Both the position numbers and the translations under genes were made by a program. Shown here in pieces: positions 1 to 11,943 of a DNA stretch of 64,000 nucleotides; within the stretch, counting starts at the first letter, position 1; each line of letters begins with the position of its first letter. The notes below the pieces were generated by a model, which saw only the letters and a list, made by a program, of their open reading frames with translations, did not search any database and was not told the origin of the DNA. Source of the DNA: Clytia hemisphaerica (taxonomy: Eukaryota; Cnidaria; Hydrozoa; Leptothecata; Clytiidae); assembly GCA_902728285.1 (NCBI GenBank), contig CACVBU010001357.1, forward strand, positions 176,719 through 240,718. The letters run 5' to 3'.

Positions 1-198
1 AAATACTCTCTCTCTCTCCCTAAAAACTGTTTTCAAACAATTAAGCCTGGAAGCATTTTGCTAAGTATAATCATCAATCAACAAATTTAAAAAGAAACTT
101 AATCTAAACTTATTTGAACATACCCTCTAAGAACCTGAATCCAAATTGAGTCGTTTGAGTTAATGATGATGAATATATAGCTGGAAACTATATACAAT

Positions 199-453
199 AC
201 ACGTTTTTTTTTATAAGAACAAACTATATAAGAACATAAGGCTTCGAGGCCCAAAAATTTAAGAACATTCTAAGAACATACTAAGGCTTTGGAGACTTAA
301 AAACATGCAATTTCTTAAGAAATTACATCAAAATGCTCAAAAAATGCTGAAAATAAGAACATTTTAAGAACATTTTTAGGCTTCCAATCCAAAAAACTAA
401 GAACATCCGAAGGCTTCGAAAATTTTTGACGTTCTTATAAAAAAAAAACGTGT
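199..453. mobile_element. Fold-back element, T-run family, AAGAACAT word
   Basis: Short inverted-repeat element. The ends read ACACGTTTTTTTTTATAAGAAC on the left and its near complement on the right (GTTCTTATAAAAAAAA then ACGTGT). The interior repeats TAAGAACAT about seven times, usually followed within 10-15 bases by an AGGCTT-type motif. No protein is encoded. Related elements are at 3437, 5846, 23634, 60740, 61956 and 63423. No clear target-site duplication was seen. Confidence 0.75.
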
Positions 454-3436
454 AAATCGCCAAAACCAATTGGCGGGTTTTGAATTTTAGAGGCTCTAAA
501 TTTGCATCTGAAAGTATTTCTGATATAAGGCTGATAAATAATGGTAAAATCTTTACCATAAATTGAACCCGGATGAATAACAGTCAGCCACTACATCAGA
601 CAATATCAAATGATCTTTCAAACTTCTACATTTACAAAGTAAAAATATGCTTGTCTCAAGTAATAGACTACCGGTATCCGTTACTTTGCTTTCAAGTCAA
701 GTACTTTGATAGTGATAGTCATGATATACATTCGCTATCGCATTACTCACCAGAAGAAAATATCACAAAAAATAAAAAAAACTTTCTATAAAGAACCAGT
801 AGCTTGTCAACAGGATATCAGGATGTAAGATCGATGGATTCATTCAAAAAATGTATTTCTGATAGGATTGGTACTAAGCAAACAAAAAGTATAGCATGAC
901 AATTCAACTTTTTAGTCCTAAATACCATCTTGTTTATTTAGCACTTTCTCAATTAAATTCAGATAGCAAATTGAAATTTTTTGTCAAAATTGTAAAACGA
1001 GGAACTTTTGGTCCTTTACTCCAAAAACGGCAAAAATCAATGAAAGATAGTTCGGTTAAAAATCTACAGAATTGAATTGAAATCTTCAAGTCTAAAACCA
1101 CAAGCGTTTAAAATAATTCTATGCAACTTTACATAATAGGCGTAAAAGCCATTGCACCGTCAACGCGCTACTGTCCCACACGGCACACAACGTCAAAACA
1201 ATGTCCATGTGACATTCATAACGTTCAAATAACGTTATTTGAACGTTAAAACAACGTTGTGTGTCAGCTGGGGTAGTATTGATAATTAACTTCAATCTAA
1301 AACACAAGGGTTCTCTCACGCAGCACCGTAAAAGTACCTTGGGATCAGACTTGTACGTTTTCTGATTGTCTCGATCTCAATATCTTATCGGTAAACTACG
1401 TGATAATTAAAGATAATCAAGATTAAACAAATAGGCGGAATCTACGACTGATAATTGACTATGGTGAAACGTTATCTCAAACTAAGATATTAGTAGTGTT
1501 TATATCGTACTAAACTCGTCTTTTTTGCTTAGGACCCTTTCACTTCAAATATCAATGTATACATTTATAAGTTTTAGGCTGATTTGACTCTGGTGTTGAT
1601 TCCTTCTTTAGAAGAGAGAAGTTCGAAATGAAAATGAAATTAAAAGAGATCAGTTGAAAATCAATATCGTTCAAATTTATATGCAATTATAAATCTAAAT
1701 TACACATTTAATTGTTCATAAATTGATTTAAAACTAGTTATCTAGAGAGACGGAACCATTTTGAAGAAAAATGGAGGTCTTTAGAACAATTAAATAAACC
1801 GACATTTTAAGGTTCAATCTTTCAGTCTCGTACCCCTCAAAGTAAGTTATTTGTTTGAAGAGTGCATTTTTCATTTCAAAAAGATTATATTTCTAGCATA
1901 TTTTAAAAGAGAAAAAAATATCATAAATTGGTAAATTACGGTAAAGAGTATTTCCTTGGTTTGGTATTTTTTTTTAAACGATGACTTACCAGAAAACTTT
2001 GTGAATGACTTTAACGTGAATTAGTAGCATAGATCAATAAATTTTTGCAACAATAAACTAGTTTTTGATCTGCTATTTTGAAAAGTGCCTTCAAATCTAA
2101 TTGAGTGTATACCTCAAAAAGTAATTTTCAAATTAATTTCACTTAATAATTTTTAATTTCCGAATAATTAATTGATGGCACCAGAATCAAACAGATGTTG
2201 AAAATCAAACATAACCGCTACAATGATGGCGTCTACCACAATTTGCATACATATTTTGAGTATCTTAAACGAGAGCTATACTTATGCTAACGTTTATCAA
2301 AGCATCAAAGGGTCTGAAATTTCGTGCAATTTTTTTAATGTTTCATAATGACCCTCGCCAGCTCCCTGCTGGAGTCAACTTTGCGAATTGAGATTTTTCC
2401 AGCCAAAAGCGTCACTTGCCGTTGGGTCTTCCTCAGATCAAGTTATTTCATTTATCCATACCGTTGATTCTATCATGAAATATAGAATGATTCTAGATCT
2501 CAAATACTCACATGTAGTCTGCTTTACGATCCAAACGCTCCCATATCATAACTGATTAAGCAAGCTATCAAGGATTTTCTAGTTATTAATATTCTAAGCT
2601 TTCTCTAAGTAACCACCCAAGAAAATCTTTACCATTGAATGATCAGGCCAGCCCATATGATATCAAAAATAAACATTTGACAAAAGCGGAATACTTATTC
2701 TATATCATGTATTGACGTCATAGTTCGAAAGTCTCTTGTAAATTCAATTTATAGAATCCATCATTGTGAATACCTTACAAACTGCCGCCATGCTCTATAT
2801 TTGACAAACATCACTGCACTACTGTTTTCTATTTAATGATCAAAATGGAATCAAAATTCCTATGATCATTTATTCTGATATCACTTCGATCTGTTTTCTT
2901 ATCTTTCAAACCTGTTTATGCCAAATTTTCGATAAAGACATTCTCATAGCCTGAATGACCAAAATTGCATATCAATTTAACATCCTTTCTTCAACTCTGT
3001 CTCATCTACACATCAAGAAAACCTTTAATGTCAACGGGTAATTCATTGTTTCATTTTAACAACGCAAATAAATAGAATACAATTAGAATATCCCTTTTAA
3101 TGTTACTTCATAGGGAACAACACTCCAGCACTCCAACATTCATGCTAACCGTCATTTCAGGTTTTAGATTTCTCTCTCTCACACATGATAAGTACCATTC
3201 ACAGGCACTTTAGTTGTCCAGCCAATAATAATCCTGTCAGTGCGATACAGTAAAGAAGATGATCAAATTTCAGGCGCCTCAAATGCATTAAAAAAGATAC
3301 ATAAAGGAATACCACCGTTAGTTAAAAGCTAAGGGAAATAGCAACATGTTAACAGAGTTTAGAGATAGGTTTAAATCTAGGTTGGGAAAAGATATTTCTT
3401 TTGTAAAATATTGCGATGTTTGTGAACAAATGCACT
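454..3436. other. Intergenic, no gene recognised
   Basis: AT-rich DNA with only short, composition-driven open frames. It holds the AACGTT hairpin at 1174-1272. A stretch near 2385-2450 (CCGTTGGGTCTTCCTCAG) faintly resembles ends of Penelope-like elements but is too short to call. Hidden small exons cannot be excluded. Confidence 0.5.
1174..1272. mobile_element. Small hairpin element, AACGTT word
   Basis: About 100 bp with imperfect inverted ends: CCACACGGCACACAACGT on the left, and ACAACGTTGTGTGTCAGCTG on the right. The centre is the palindrome AACGTTCAAATAACGTT followed by its complement. AACGTT recurs several times, and a possible fragment of the same family lies near 30165-30205. It is probably a MITE; the transposon superfamily is not determined. 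Confidence 0.6.
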
Positions 3437-3695
3437 ACACGTTTTTTTTATATAAGGAACACGTTTATAAGGAACTCGAGGCTGAAAATGGTCCAAAAAA
3501 TAAGGAATTGTTAAGAAACTGCTCAGGCTGAGAACAAGGAAACAAGTTTTAAGGAATCAAATTTTTGCGAATCCAAACTTAACAGCTATGTAAATAAGGA
3601 GCTCGATAAGGAACTTTGAGGCTGAAATTCTCTGTAAAAATAAGGAACTCCAGGCTCACAGCAAAGTTAAGGTTCCTTATCAAAAAAAAACGTGT
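3437..3695. mobile_element. Fold-back element, T-run family, AAGGAAC word
   Basis: Inverted ends ACACGTTTTTTTTATATAAG and (A)nACGTGT. The interior repeats AAGGAAC or AAGGAATT about nine times, interleaved with GAGGCTGA or CAGGCT. It is closely similar, in opposite orientation, to the copy at 60740-61010: both translate to the same short stretch ([12 protein letters not shown]), which reflects shared descent rather than coding. Confidence 0.78.
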
Positions 3696-4701
3696 ACTCT
3701 TATGTCCACATGCTATTGGATATTATTTAAGCAGATTACAAAGCCATGCAGTAGAGTATCTCTTCAAAGAATATCTTTCTTCAAATGTTTCATACCATAC
3801 AATACAAAACATTTCATACTTGAGTGCCAAAACCCCGCTACTAATCACCCTGTCTCACCATCAAACAATACCAAAGCAATTCTGCATCCTCCTTTACCTC
3901 CTCTTGTAATTTTCCTAAATAAGTGAAGATTTTTCAATAGCCTCCAAAATATTATGAAATTCCAACCTTTTATTTGACATTTTAAGTTTTTAATGAACTA
4001 ATGAATTAATACAATAATGACTGGTTAGTCTGCAAACCAAGTGTACAATCAAGGTCGTAATATTTGAGAAAAAAGGGAAATCCATCGGGAAGTTTTGTAA
4101 CCACAATCGATTTGTAAGTGCTCTAAAGTACGTTCGAAAGGTAGAGTTTTAACTCTGAGTTTTAACGCTAGACCAGAGATTTGAGAAAAGAGGATAAGAA
4201 ACGCCGCTGCCGCTCGCTGTTTTCCTATTCTTTCCCTTTGAATTCGGCACCCTTTGAAGAAGCAAGGCTGTAGAATAGTTGAGCAAGAAGGAAGGCCGAA
4301 ACAAAATGGCGTTACGTACAGGTTAACCAATGTTCAAGAAAATAGTCCTTGAATAAAGCTTTCCAGTGAGTTAATTGTGAAAAAGAGACTGGGGTGTGAA
4401 TCTTTGATCTTCTGGGAGTTTCCCCTGAGAAAATCGAGGAAAATCATTCTATATTCTGGGAGTAAAGATGGCGGACATGAGGCATGCTTGAAATTTTGAA
4501 AAATTTGGACCAATTTCTTTCTGGGTTGTACTGCTCTGAATGAATTTTTTGTGTTGCAGACATAATTTGTATGGGTAGTAGGAAGGTTGATTGTGACCAC
4601 CTATGCCTTAGTCTTCCTGGGCACTCTCTAAAACTTCTCGGCATTTTGATTTAAGATGGGCAAAATCGATTGATAATTTTGTTTTTTTTTTCAACTTTTA
4701 G

Positions 4702-5371
4702 ATGAAAAAAATAGTGTAATCATAGAAAAACTTCCTCCATGGTGATGGACTTGAGATTCAGTAAGTATACTTGATTTCCTCTGTGGTACTTTTAGTTTTA
4801 TCTAGGGAAAACATTGACTTTTGGGTTGGAAATTTAAAGTTTCGGCTAACAAAAACATTGTAAAGTTCAAATAACTTCGACATGTGATATTTATAAAGTC
4901 TGACTATTGATGGGCCGTGATTTTGACTGGTCAGTGGATTGACTCACAAGGCTTGGACAACTTTGCAGCCAAAACATAATTTCATCGGTGGACTTTACAG
5001 TCTGTGTTAGGGTAATTCATACAGATTATTGCTTATACAAAAACAAAAAAACCCTAGTTTTACAGTAGATTTTTATTTTATATATTTCCAGGGCTAGTTA
5101 TCGTCATTTTCTCTATGAAATACTGTTTAAAACAACACTACCCAGAAAAACCTTCCACAGAAAGTTAAGTATGGGCCATCCAAGCACTGGTGCAATGAAG
5201 CAAAGATTGACTCAGGATGACTCAACATTTTTGCATTTTGACCGTCACGTTCAGGCATGGCAAAGTCTGCTAAAAAATGAAATTAAACCTGCAGAAACTA
5301 TATTACGTGCATTATTTAGCTTGACCAAAACAGAATGGAATAATTATGCAGAAGATGTTAATATTTTGTAA
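4702..5371 (+). CDS. Terminal coding exons of an unidentified gene
   Basis: Two exons at 4702-4741 and 5092-5371 join in frame. The first follows CAACTTTTAG and ends at CCATG before GTGATGG; the second follows TATATTTCCAG. The junction makes the tryptophan codon in LPPWASYRHFLYEIL. The second exon then runs open for 93 codons to a stop at 5369-5371, with non-repetitive, protein-like composition (motifs FKTTLPRKTFHRKLS and HFDRHVQAWQSLL). The sequence looks helical, basic at first, with no signal peptide or membrane segment in the visible part. Upstream exons were not found, so the start is unknown. I do not recognise the family. A pseudogene or a chance open frame remains possible. Confidence 0.45.
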
Positions 5372-5845
5372 ATGTTTTCTGGACAACCGTGGATATGAAC
5401 AGTTAGAACCTGGTTGAGCACCGTCCTTTGAAATTGGACATATACTTGGAAAATGTTCTCTGGAAAAAGTGGATTTCCATATACGCATTATGTAAATTTG
5501 GTCAGTCTGGAGAATTTTTATCGAATCTGTTTTTATTTGGATGTTTGTTTTGTATCCAGGTTGTCCCTGGAAAGATGGTCCAAACAAGTCATCAGAGCCA
5601 GGAAACATGTGGGCCAAAATTACCAAATGTAAACAAACTAGGAGACCCCAAAAGTGCTTCTATTTAAATTCTACAATTCTACTTGAACACATATTTTCAC
5701 TTATTGTTATGTAACAAGTTTTTCTGAGGCTGATATTATTTTTCCAATATTTTTTCCAACACATCTGTTGAATTTAGTCCTCTATGGAGCAATGATATAA
5801 TTTTCTAGTCCAGCTTTCAAGTTATACAATCTGAATCAATGTACT

Positions 5846-6000
5846 ACATGTTTTTTTTATAAGCAAGTGTCTGTCCCTATGCCAGGCTTGCATTATGCTT
5901 AGTATTCTATTGTTCTCAAACAATAGAGCCATTGTTTAGGTACCAAAAACTGAGCCTGCATATGCTTATAAACGTTATGCTTATAAAAGAAAAAACATGT
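5846..6000. mobile_element. Fold-back element, T-run family, AAGCATA word
   Basis: About 155 bp. Ends are ACATGTTTTTTTTATAAGCA and TTATAAAAGAAAAAACATGT. The interior carries TATGCTTA or its complement repeatedly, with AGGCTTGC and GAGCCTGC motifs. It has the same architecture as the copies at 199 and 3437, but a different word is used throughout. Confidence 0.65.
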
Positions 6001-7847
6001 AATTAAAAATCAGTTGGAAGGTTTTAGTCTTTTTTTATAGTCTTCTCAATTTTATTTCAATGGAAAGTCATGAGTGATATTGATTTTTTTTTTCATGCAA
6101 TACATCTTTATTTTTCCAGGTTTATAAATGAAGGTCAATCATAAAAAACCCTTTTGCGTTTAATTTAATCTTTTTTAGAAAAATTTCAAACCATTTTTAG
6201 CAGCATTTACAAATTAAAAGAGTTGCATAAATGTTTTCTACTAAGAGAAGGATATTTTTAATTTTTAATTCTCATGCACTTTTATACTGTTTTATTTGCT
6301 AGGTAGATATTTCATTATATCAAGGGAAATCCCTAGATGGAGCTGTTTTGTATAACTATTGTATTTTTTTCAATAATGTTTTTGGATTATTTTATGCTTT
6401 ATTGTTTCGAGTTCACATAAAGCTCTTAAAAGAAAGATTTCATGATATTTGTAATCTTCTAGCATTTATATCATGAATTATCATCGCTTCTTTTTTCTTT
6501 CTTTCTTTTGAGCTCTATTTTTGTCCTGTTTCCAATTTGTTCTAATACCCAACATCACTACCCGGCTGAAGAGGCCTCCATGATATTGTTTCTTAGAAAC
6601 TCTAGTCCAAGAAATAACCAAAAATTATCCTAGTCTTACAAGCTTATCATTTTTGGTTTTATAATGTGAATTTCAATTCTTTTAGCTACAGTATGTATAA
6701 ATTGATTCGGTCATTCTATAAGGAAAATATTTTGGTCAAAGCTGGGAAATTCTCCCCTTCAAGCACAACGACGAAGGCTTGAGAAACACTGCGTTCAAAG
6801 TGAAAAGTGCTTATAAAAAATATCAAAATCCGCGATTTAAAAAAAAAATTATTTCACTTTCGATATCAATCACGGCTGCCATTTTTTGTTTGTACTTCTA
6901 GTCTTGTGCGCATAACGAATCAAGCGCTCTGATTGGTCCAGAATAAAAACAATCGATCTGCCGCAGACATTTCAATAGAAACAAAAGATTCTACAGCCTA
7001 GCTTCAAATAGATGAATACCGCATTTCTTATCCTCTTTTCCCAAATCTCTGGCTAGACTGGATCTGAGGATTCAAAGTTCAAAAATAGTCCAATAAGGCT
7101 AAGAATATAGCCTGGAAGTCTGCCAACCCCTCTCAAATTGAAATATTCGATTAAATTAAAGAGATAGCCCAAAATCGACTTTCTCGCCGGAACTTTAAAT
7201 CTTGAAAAACGTTAAAATAAACGGAATTCTCATTATATTTCAACCATGATTGTAGATGTCTTACATTAAGGACAACACAAAAGTGAAAATTGAGAAACAT
7301 TAAGAAATATATCCGGTAGAAAAGATCATTCCCGCCAACGAACCATGAACTCTTATCAAATACAACAGAAGTGCTTAAACTCTTCCATCAAGCAAGAGCA
7401 GTTTGACTAAAATAAATTTGTCGGGACTTGCAAAAGGCACTTTTCTAGCCTCAATCAAATGTTCGAAAACAAAAGGATTTCAGAAATCGTGACGGAAACT
7501 TTCTCAGTAACAAATCCTTACAACACTTCCACCTAATAAATCAAAAAAGGCAAAAATGCATTTTGATGTTTTTGAAGGTTACGTGTGCAGATAATGGAGC
7601 CCTAATGGAGTATTAATTCTTCAGATTGATTGAGTCTTAGATTATTCTCGCACTTTTGAACGTCTTGTTTGTTTGACAGATTTAAAAGTCATTTGTAACT
7701 GCCGTCACAATGCAAACATTCTTTCGAATAAAAGGACCTTGACATACTATACTTTTGAACAGTTTTGAAAAACTCGATATCTGAAAAACCAAACAAGGAA
7801 TAGCAAAAGTGATCAGAATACACCTTTTCGACCGTAGCCGCCAATTG
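6001..7847. other. Intergenic, no gene recognised
   Basis: No supported gene. 7025-7062 (TTATCCTCTTTTCCCAAATC) is the inverted match of 4168-4203, so fragments of one repeat lie about 2.9 kb apart in opposite orientation around the 4.7-5.4 kb exons. Whether they bound one element is unclear. Confidence 0.45.
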
Positions 7848-8215
7848 CCGCGCAGCCCCGGGGGGGGGGGGGGGTACTAGGCTTGCGAGGTGACGGGTAT
7901 GTCTGAGCCGAAAATCGAGAATCGACCCTTTCAGAGACAAAATTTTGGTGATTTTGGGACCACTTTTTCCTAAATTTTGGTCCATTTTTTCCAAATTTTG
8001 GTTTGATTTTCACCAAGTTTTGGTCAAAATTTTTGGAAATCGTGACCCTTTGAGAGAGAAATTTTTGATTTTCGTGATTTTGGGACCCTTTCAGAGACTA
8101 ACTTTTGAATTTGTACCCCTTTGAGAGACTTTTGAGGAATGAGAAAAGGTACCCTTATGGCTCGCACATACCCGGCACCCATTTTGCCTAAGTACCCCCC
8201 CCCCGGCCGCGCGGG
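7848..8215. mobile_element. G-run fold-back element, CCCTTTCAGAGAC word
   Basis: Inverted ends: CCGCGCAGCCCCGGGGG ... GGTACTAGGC on the left, GCCTAAGTACCCC ... CCGGCCGCGCGG on the right. The interior repeats GACCCTTTCAGAGAC or GACCCTTTGAGAGA about four times, and GATTTTGGGACC. Open frames crossing it are proline-rich translations of the G-run and are not genes. Confidence 0.7.
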
Positions 8216-9865
8216 TATTTTTTTGTCTATTTTACCAACCTAAAACCGTCCAAGTCTTTTTTTCTCACCTATAGAAAAAATAAACTAACTGAATTAATTT
8301 AACTTGCAAATGAATATGTCAAAGTTAAGCATCTCTTCAATTCTAGCTTTTCTCTAGCCAAAGGATTTAATAAATCATTTCTTGAAATACCATTTTCTCA
8401 CATCGATAACATTTCACCTACAAGATGACATTTTCAAAAGAAAACCTTTGGCAAATTAAGCAAACACGCGAGCAAACTGTCACAACAAAAGTATCATCGA
8501 AAACTTTCACCATTCTCCCATGCCCTAACATAAGCATCAAGATCAAAGTTAAACTTAGTGTGAAAAATATAAACTTGCTTTGATCTTAAAAGTTTGAATT
8601 GGTTCAAGGGGTTTTAGTGTCTCAATACAGCGATATGGATATACAGCATTTTTTTATTTTCGATACCCATCCAGTTTTATAGCGCAAAGTATTAAGCAAA
8701 TAATCAGCTTTAACTTTGAAGCTTCAAGGGTCCTGCGGCACTTCTTTTAATATCTAACTCTTCTCCAGGCTGTCTCGGTCTTCATTTTAATAGCAATGTC
8801 AACCAATTTTCCATGTCAAAAATTCACACTCATGCTAGCCCTAGCGCCAATTAAAAATTTCTTATCATCGTGTGTGGGAAATTTTTCTCATCACGCGTTT
8901 ACTGTCCAGACTCGTTAAATTACGATGAACCATGGGGAACTGAAACAAATTCCTGGTCCATTTCAATAAAACAAATATTCTTCTTACCATATCAGTGCAA
9001 AAATCATTTCTAAATTAGCAACATACCAAAACAAATTTAATATAACTGATGCCTTGTCAAAAATGTCAAAAGTTTGTCGTACAGTTAAAACTCATTAATA
9101 ACGTTTGGTTATGGCCAACTGTAGGTAATCTCCGGTCCATTTCAATAAATGATACATAAAAATAACTGAATCCTAAGATTAGCTTAGTCCACTATTGAAA
9201 CAAGCTCGTCCGGTCACATTCGAATGCGTCTCTGCCGCCCTGCTGATTGACAAAGAAGACCGTTCAACCGCACTTTAAATCATAACAAATGCTACGTGCA
9301 TCTCAAAAGTCATTTCTAATCCATCATTGTAAGTATTGATTATTACATTTTTTTGCATACCATCATCTAGTTTTCCTTCCGTGTCGATTTAACATATTGA
9401 ATACGTCCTTCTGTGTTATCTTATAATGTATTGAAATTATCTTCGTACCTTTGTCAATGCAACGGTAGTGACGTAGTAAAAGGCTATTAGACGTAGATAG
9501 ATTTTTACCATACTTAATAAACCCGATTTTCGAAAAAAATATGTATTTTTAAACAAATGATTATCCAGACGATAAGTTTCAGCGACATTGACTCGTTGCA
9601 AAACAATAAAAGACTGACCAGAGAATAAAATAAAAAAACTGAATGTCTATAGATAGATTCTAAAAATTCTGAAATTTATTGCAGTCTGTTAATGGTCTAA
9701 AAAAACCTTTAGAATCAAAATACAATCAAGAATGGTTAGCCATTATTAACAAATTCTGGCTATCTGGGCCCAGTGTGAGGGTGTATTTAAATAAGCAAAC
9801 TAAGCATTTTAATTCATTACATCTATCAATACACTTAATATATTCTTAAATTCTAAGCTGAAATG
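8216..9865. other. Intergenic, no gene recognised
   Basis: AT-rich, no coding signal or clear element seen. The phrase GGTCCATTTCAATAAA occurs at 8957 and 9137 and recurs in the inverted ends of the element at 34398-34820, so repeat fragments are likely. Confidence 0.4.
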
Positions 9866-11220
9866 TCAAAATAAAAAGTTTTCCTTATCCATTTGTAAAT
9901 CGACTTTAACATGAGTATAAAGTTGTTTTTCTTCCACGCTTATCAACCCATATTGAAGGGAGTTCAGACCATCATCTTTCCAAAATTTTGTAGAGTTCCA
10001 AAGTTTGTAATTCAGTTTTTGTTGAGCCTCAATGTCACGTTTGGTGTAGCCATTCCGTGGATGGTTCATCATCGTATATCTTGCAGTTTTTATAGACTGT
10101 CTATGAACATTGAAACCATTCATTCGAAGTCTCCAATAAATATTATCATCTTCGCCTCCCCAGCCATAAAACAGATTTGTAGCTCCGTTAATTTTTCGGA
10201 AATGACTTGATAACATCGAGGATACACCACCGAAGATTTCCTTATATGGTAATATGTATCGGAAGATGTTGACACCCACTGATAAATGCGTTGGAGATGT
10301 TTTGCAACCGTAATCGATTTTATCGTTTTCAGGCAGAAGATCAACATCATGTATAATAATGCATTGATATGGGAATAATTTCAAACCTTGATCAAATCCG
10401 ATATTGAGTAGTTTAGCTCTATTGAATTTATCTTGGTCATTCTGTTCGACAACCATGATGCGATAGTGTAAATTCTGCCGCTTTAAGATTGGATGTAACT
10501 GTCGTAGAAGGATAGGTAATTGCAATTCACGGTTTCTGAAAGGGATTACAATCAAAGTGGATTGTCTTGGTTTACAATCTTCAGGTTGCCACCATCCTCC
10601 TTTCTTGACAAACTTGAGCTCGTTCTCATAAAGCCATTCTAACGAGATCTCTTGTTGTAAAACAGCGAGCGGTCCAATAAGAGAAGTTTTGTTGCATTCA
10701 ATTGCTTCACCACAATTCGTTTTTATGTAAACATCAATCTCTGGGCTGTGTTGTGAGACATTGTTGCTCTCCAGCCAGTTATTGAAATCCTTAGAGCAGC
10801 TACTTATGTTTACTGTGGAACTCAATTCATTAGAATGTATCTTTTGAACCAATTCTGATGTTTCATTAGTGTTGATTCCGGTGGAATTGTCTCGTTTAAC
10901 ACTGAGCAACTTACTTTGGATAAAAGTTGAAGAAATTTTTGCATCGAATTATCTGTGTTATGTTGCATCTGTTTCAATTTTGAATCAAATTTCTCATTCC
11001 TCTTCATAATAAGTTTACCGATTGCTTTTACCACGGTCTCGGCGTTAAGCGTTGGCTGATCATGGCCTGGTTGAACCACTTGGATGTTTCGGACATTTTG
11101 ATATTCACGATTTAAACAAAATATTGAATCTTTAAAAATTGTCACTGTCAGAAGAATGAAGAATAAAATGAAAACTTTTGAATTCGAACTCTTCGCGGTG
11201 ATAGAAGTGACTTGGACCAT
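9866..11220 (-). pseudogene. Beta-1,4-galactosyltransferase-family gene, frameshifted copy
   Basis: Second member of a tandem pair. The N-terminal part (ATG at 11218-11220) has a short cytoplasmic tail, one signal anchor (VFILFFILLTVTIFKDSIF) and a stem, and stops at 10822. The catalytic part is open in another frame from about 10909 to 9866. It has IPFRNRELQLPILLRQLHP, FNRAKL, the metal-binding DVD, YGWGGEDDN and the Met/His pair in MMNH. The frames overlap around 10822-10909. Both copies keep the same SV(L)NET stem motif, so an indel between there and the catalytic part is the simplest explanation. A GTAAGT sits at the spot, but no acceptor restores the frame. It is either a recent pseudogene or a sequence error; the catalytic motifs are intact. 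The predicted location is the Golgi membrane. Confidence 0.85.
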
Positions 11221-11943
11221 CTTGGAGGCCTTACTTTAAATAATACCGAATCTACGATTCTTTATCATTATATCTTTAACCTTGTTTACCACTTGCCAAG
11301 CTCTCTCACGGAAGTTTATCACATTTTCACACGTTTTGTTAGCAGAAAATTCTTTATACTTTATCAATTATCAGAATCTTGCAGTTGCCAAGTGATATTC
11401 CATTGAATTATTCCGCCTTCTGGTGTTTTAATTAAGCAATGGTTGCAAAATTTACTGAAAAAAGGTGTCTTTATTACTTCAGTAGACAAAAGACACGAGA
11501 ATGTGAGAGACCGGCCTCCCTAAAAGTTCATATTTTACATTTTTCAAGTAATGAAATGTTAAGTTGAGACTCGTAAGATTCGAGATAAATTTAGTGAACA
11601 TTCTTAGTCATCAAACCACGATAATTCCAAGCCAAACGGGAAAATTGTCTCCAGTGGGGGCTTTCATAGTCCTCATAGTACCTTTCTTATCAGGAGGGGG
11701 GTTTAGTATGAGAGAGAGAGAGGGATTTAAGGTATGTTGTAATATGTCTGTGATACAGGGTAGCTCCAGCTGTATAGAGAAGTGTGAAGCAAGGATTTAC
11801 TCTATAAACAGTGGCAAAAATAACTAATACAATTTTATGTCCCTTTGTTCAAAATATTTTTTTAGTATCTCTTTTCTATCCTAAAACTGAAAATAAAAGT
11901 GTCTTAAAAATATACCCTAAAATTTCGGACGCAAGCACACAAA
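11221..11943. other. Spacer between the two glycosyltransferase copies
   Basis: 723 bases that contain the promoter side of the left copy and the 3' side of the right copy. No further gene was seen. A GAGAGAGAGAGAG tract lies near 11710. Confidence 0.5.

Noticed and set aside
2385-2450. Possible solo Penelope-like end
   Set aside because: Only a faint match over about 20 bases; no supporting structure.
7689-8016. Minus-strand frames with PPPPP runs
   Set aside because: Translation of the G-run end of a fold-back element.
10898-10912. GTAAGT in the left glycosyltransferase as an intron donor
   Set aside because: No downstream AG restores the frame to the catalytic part, and the intact tandem copy has no intron there.
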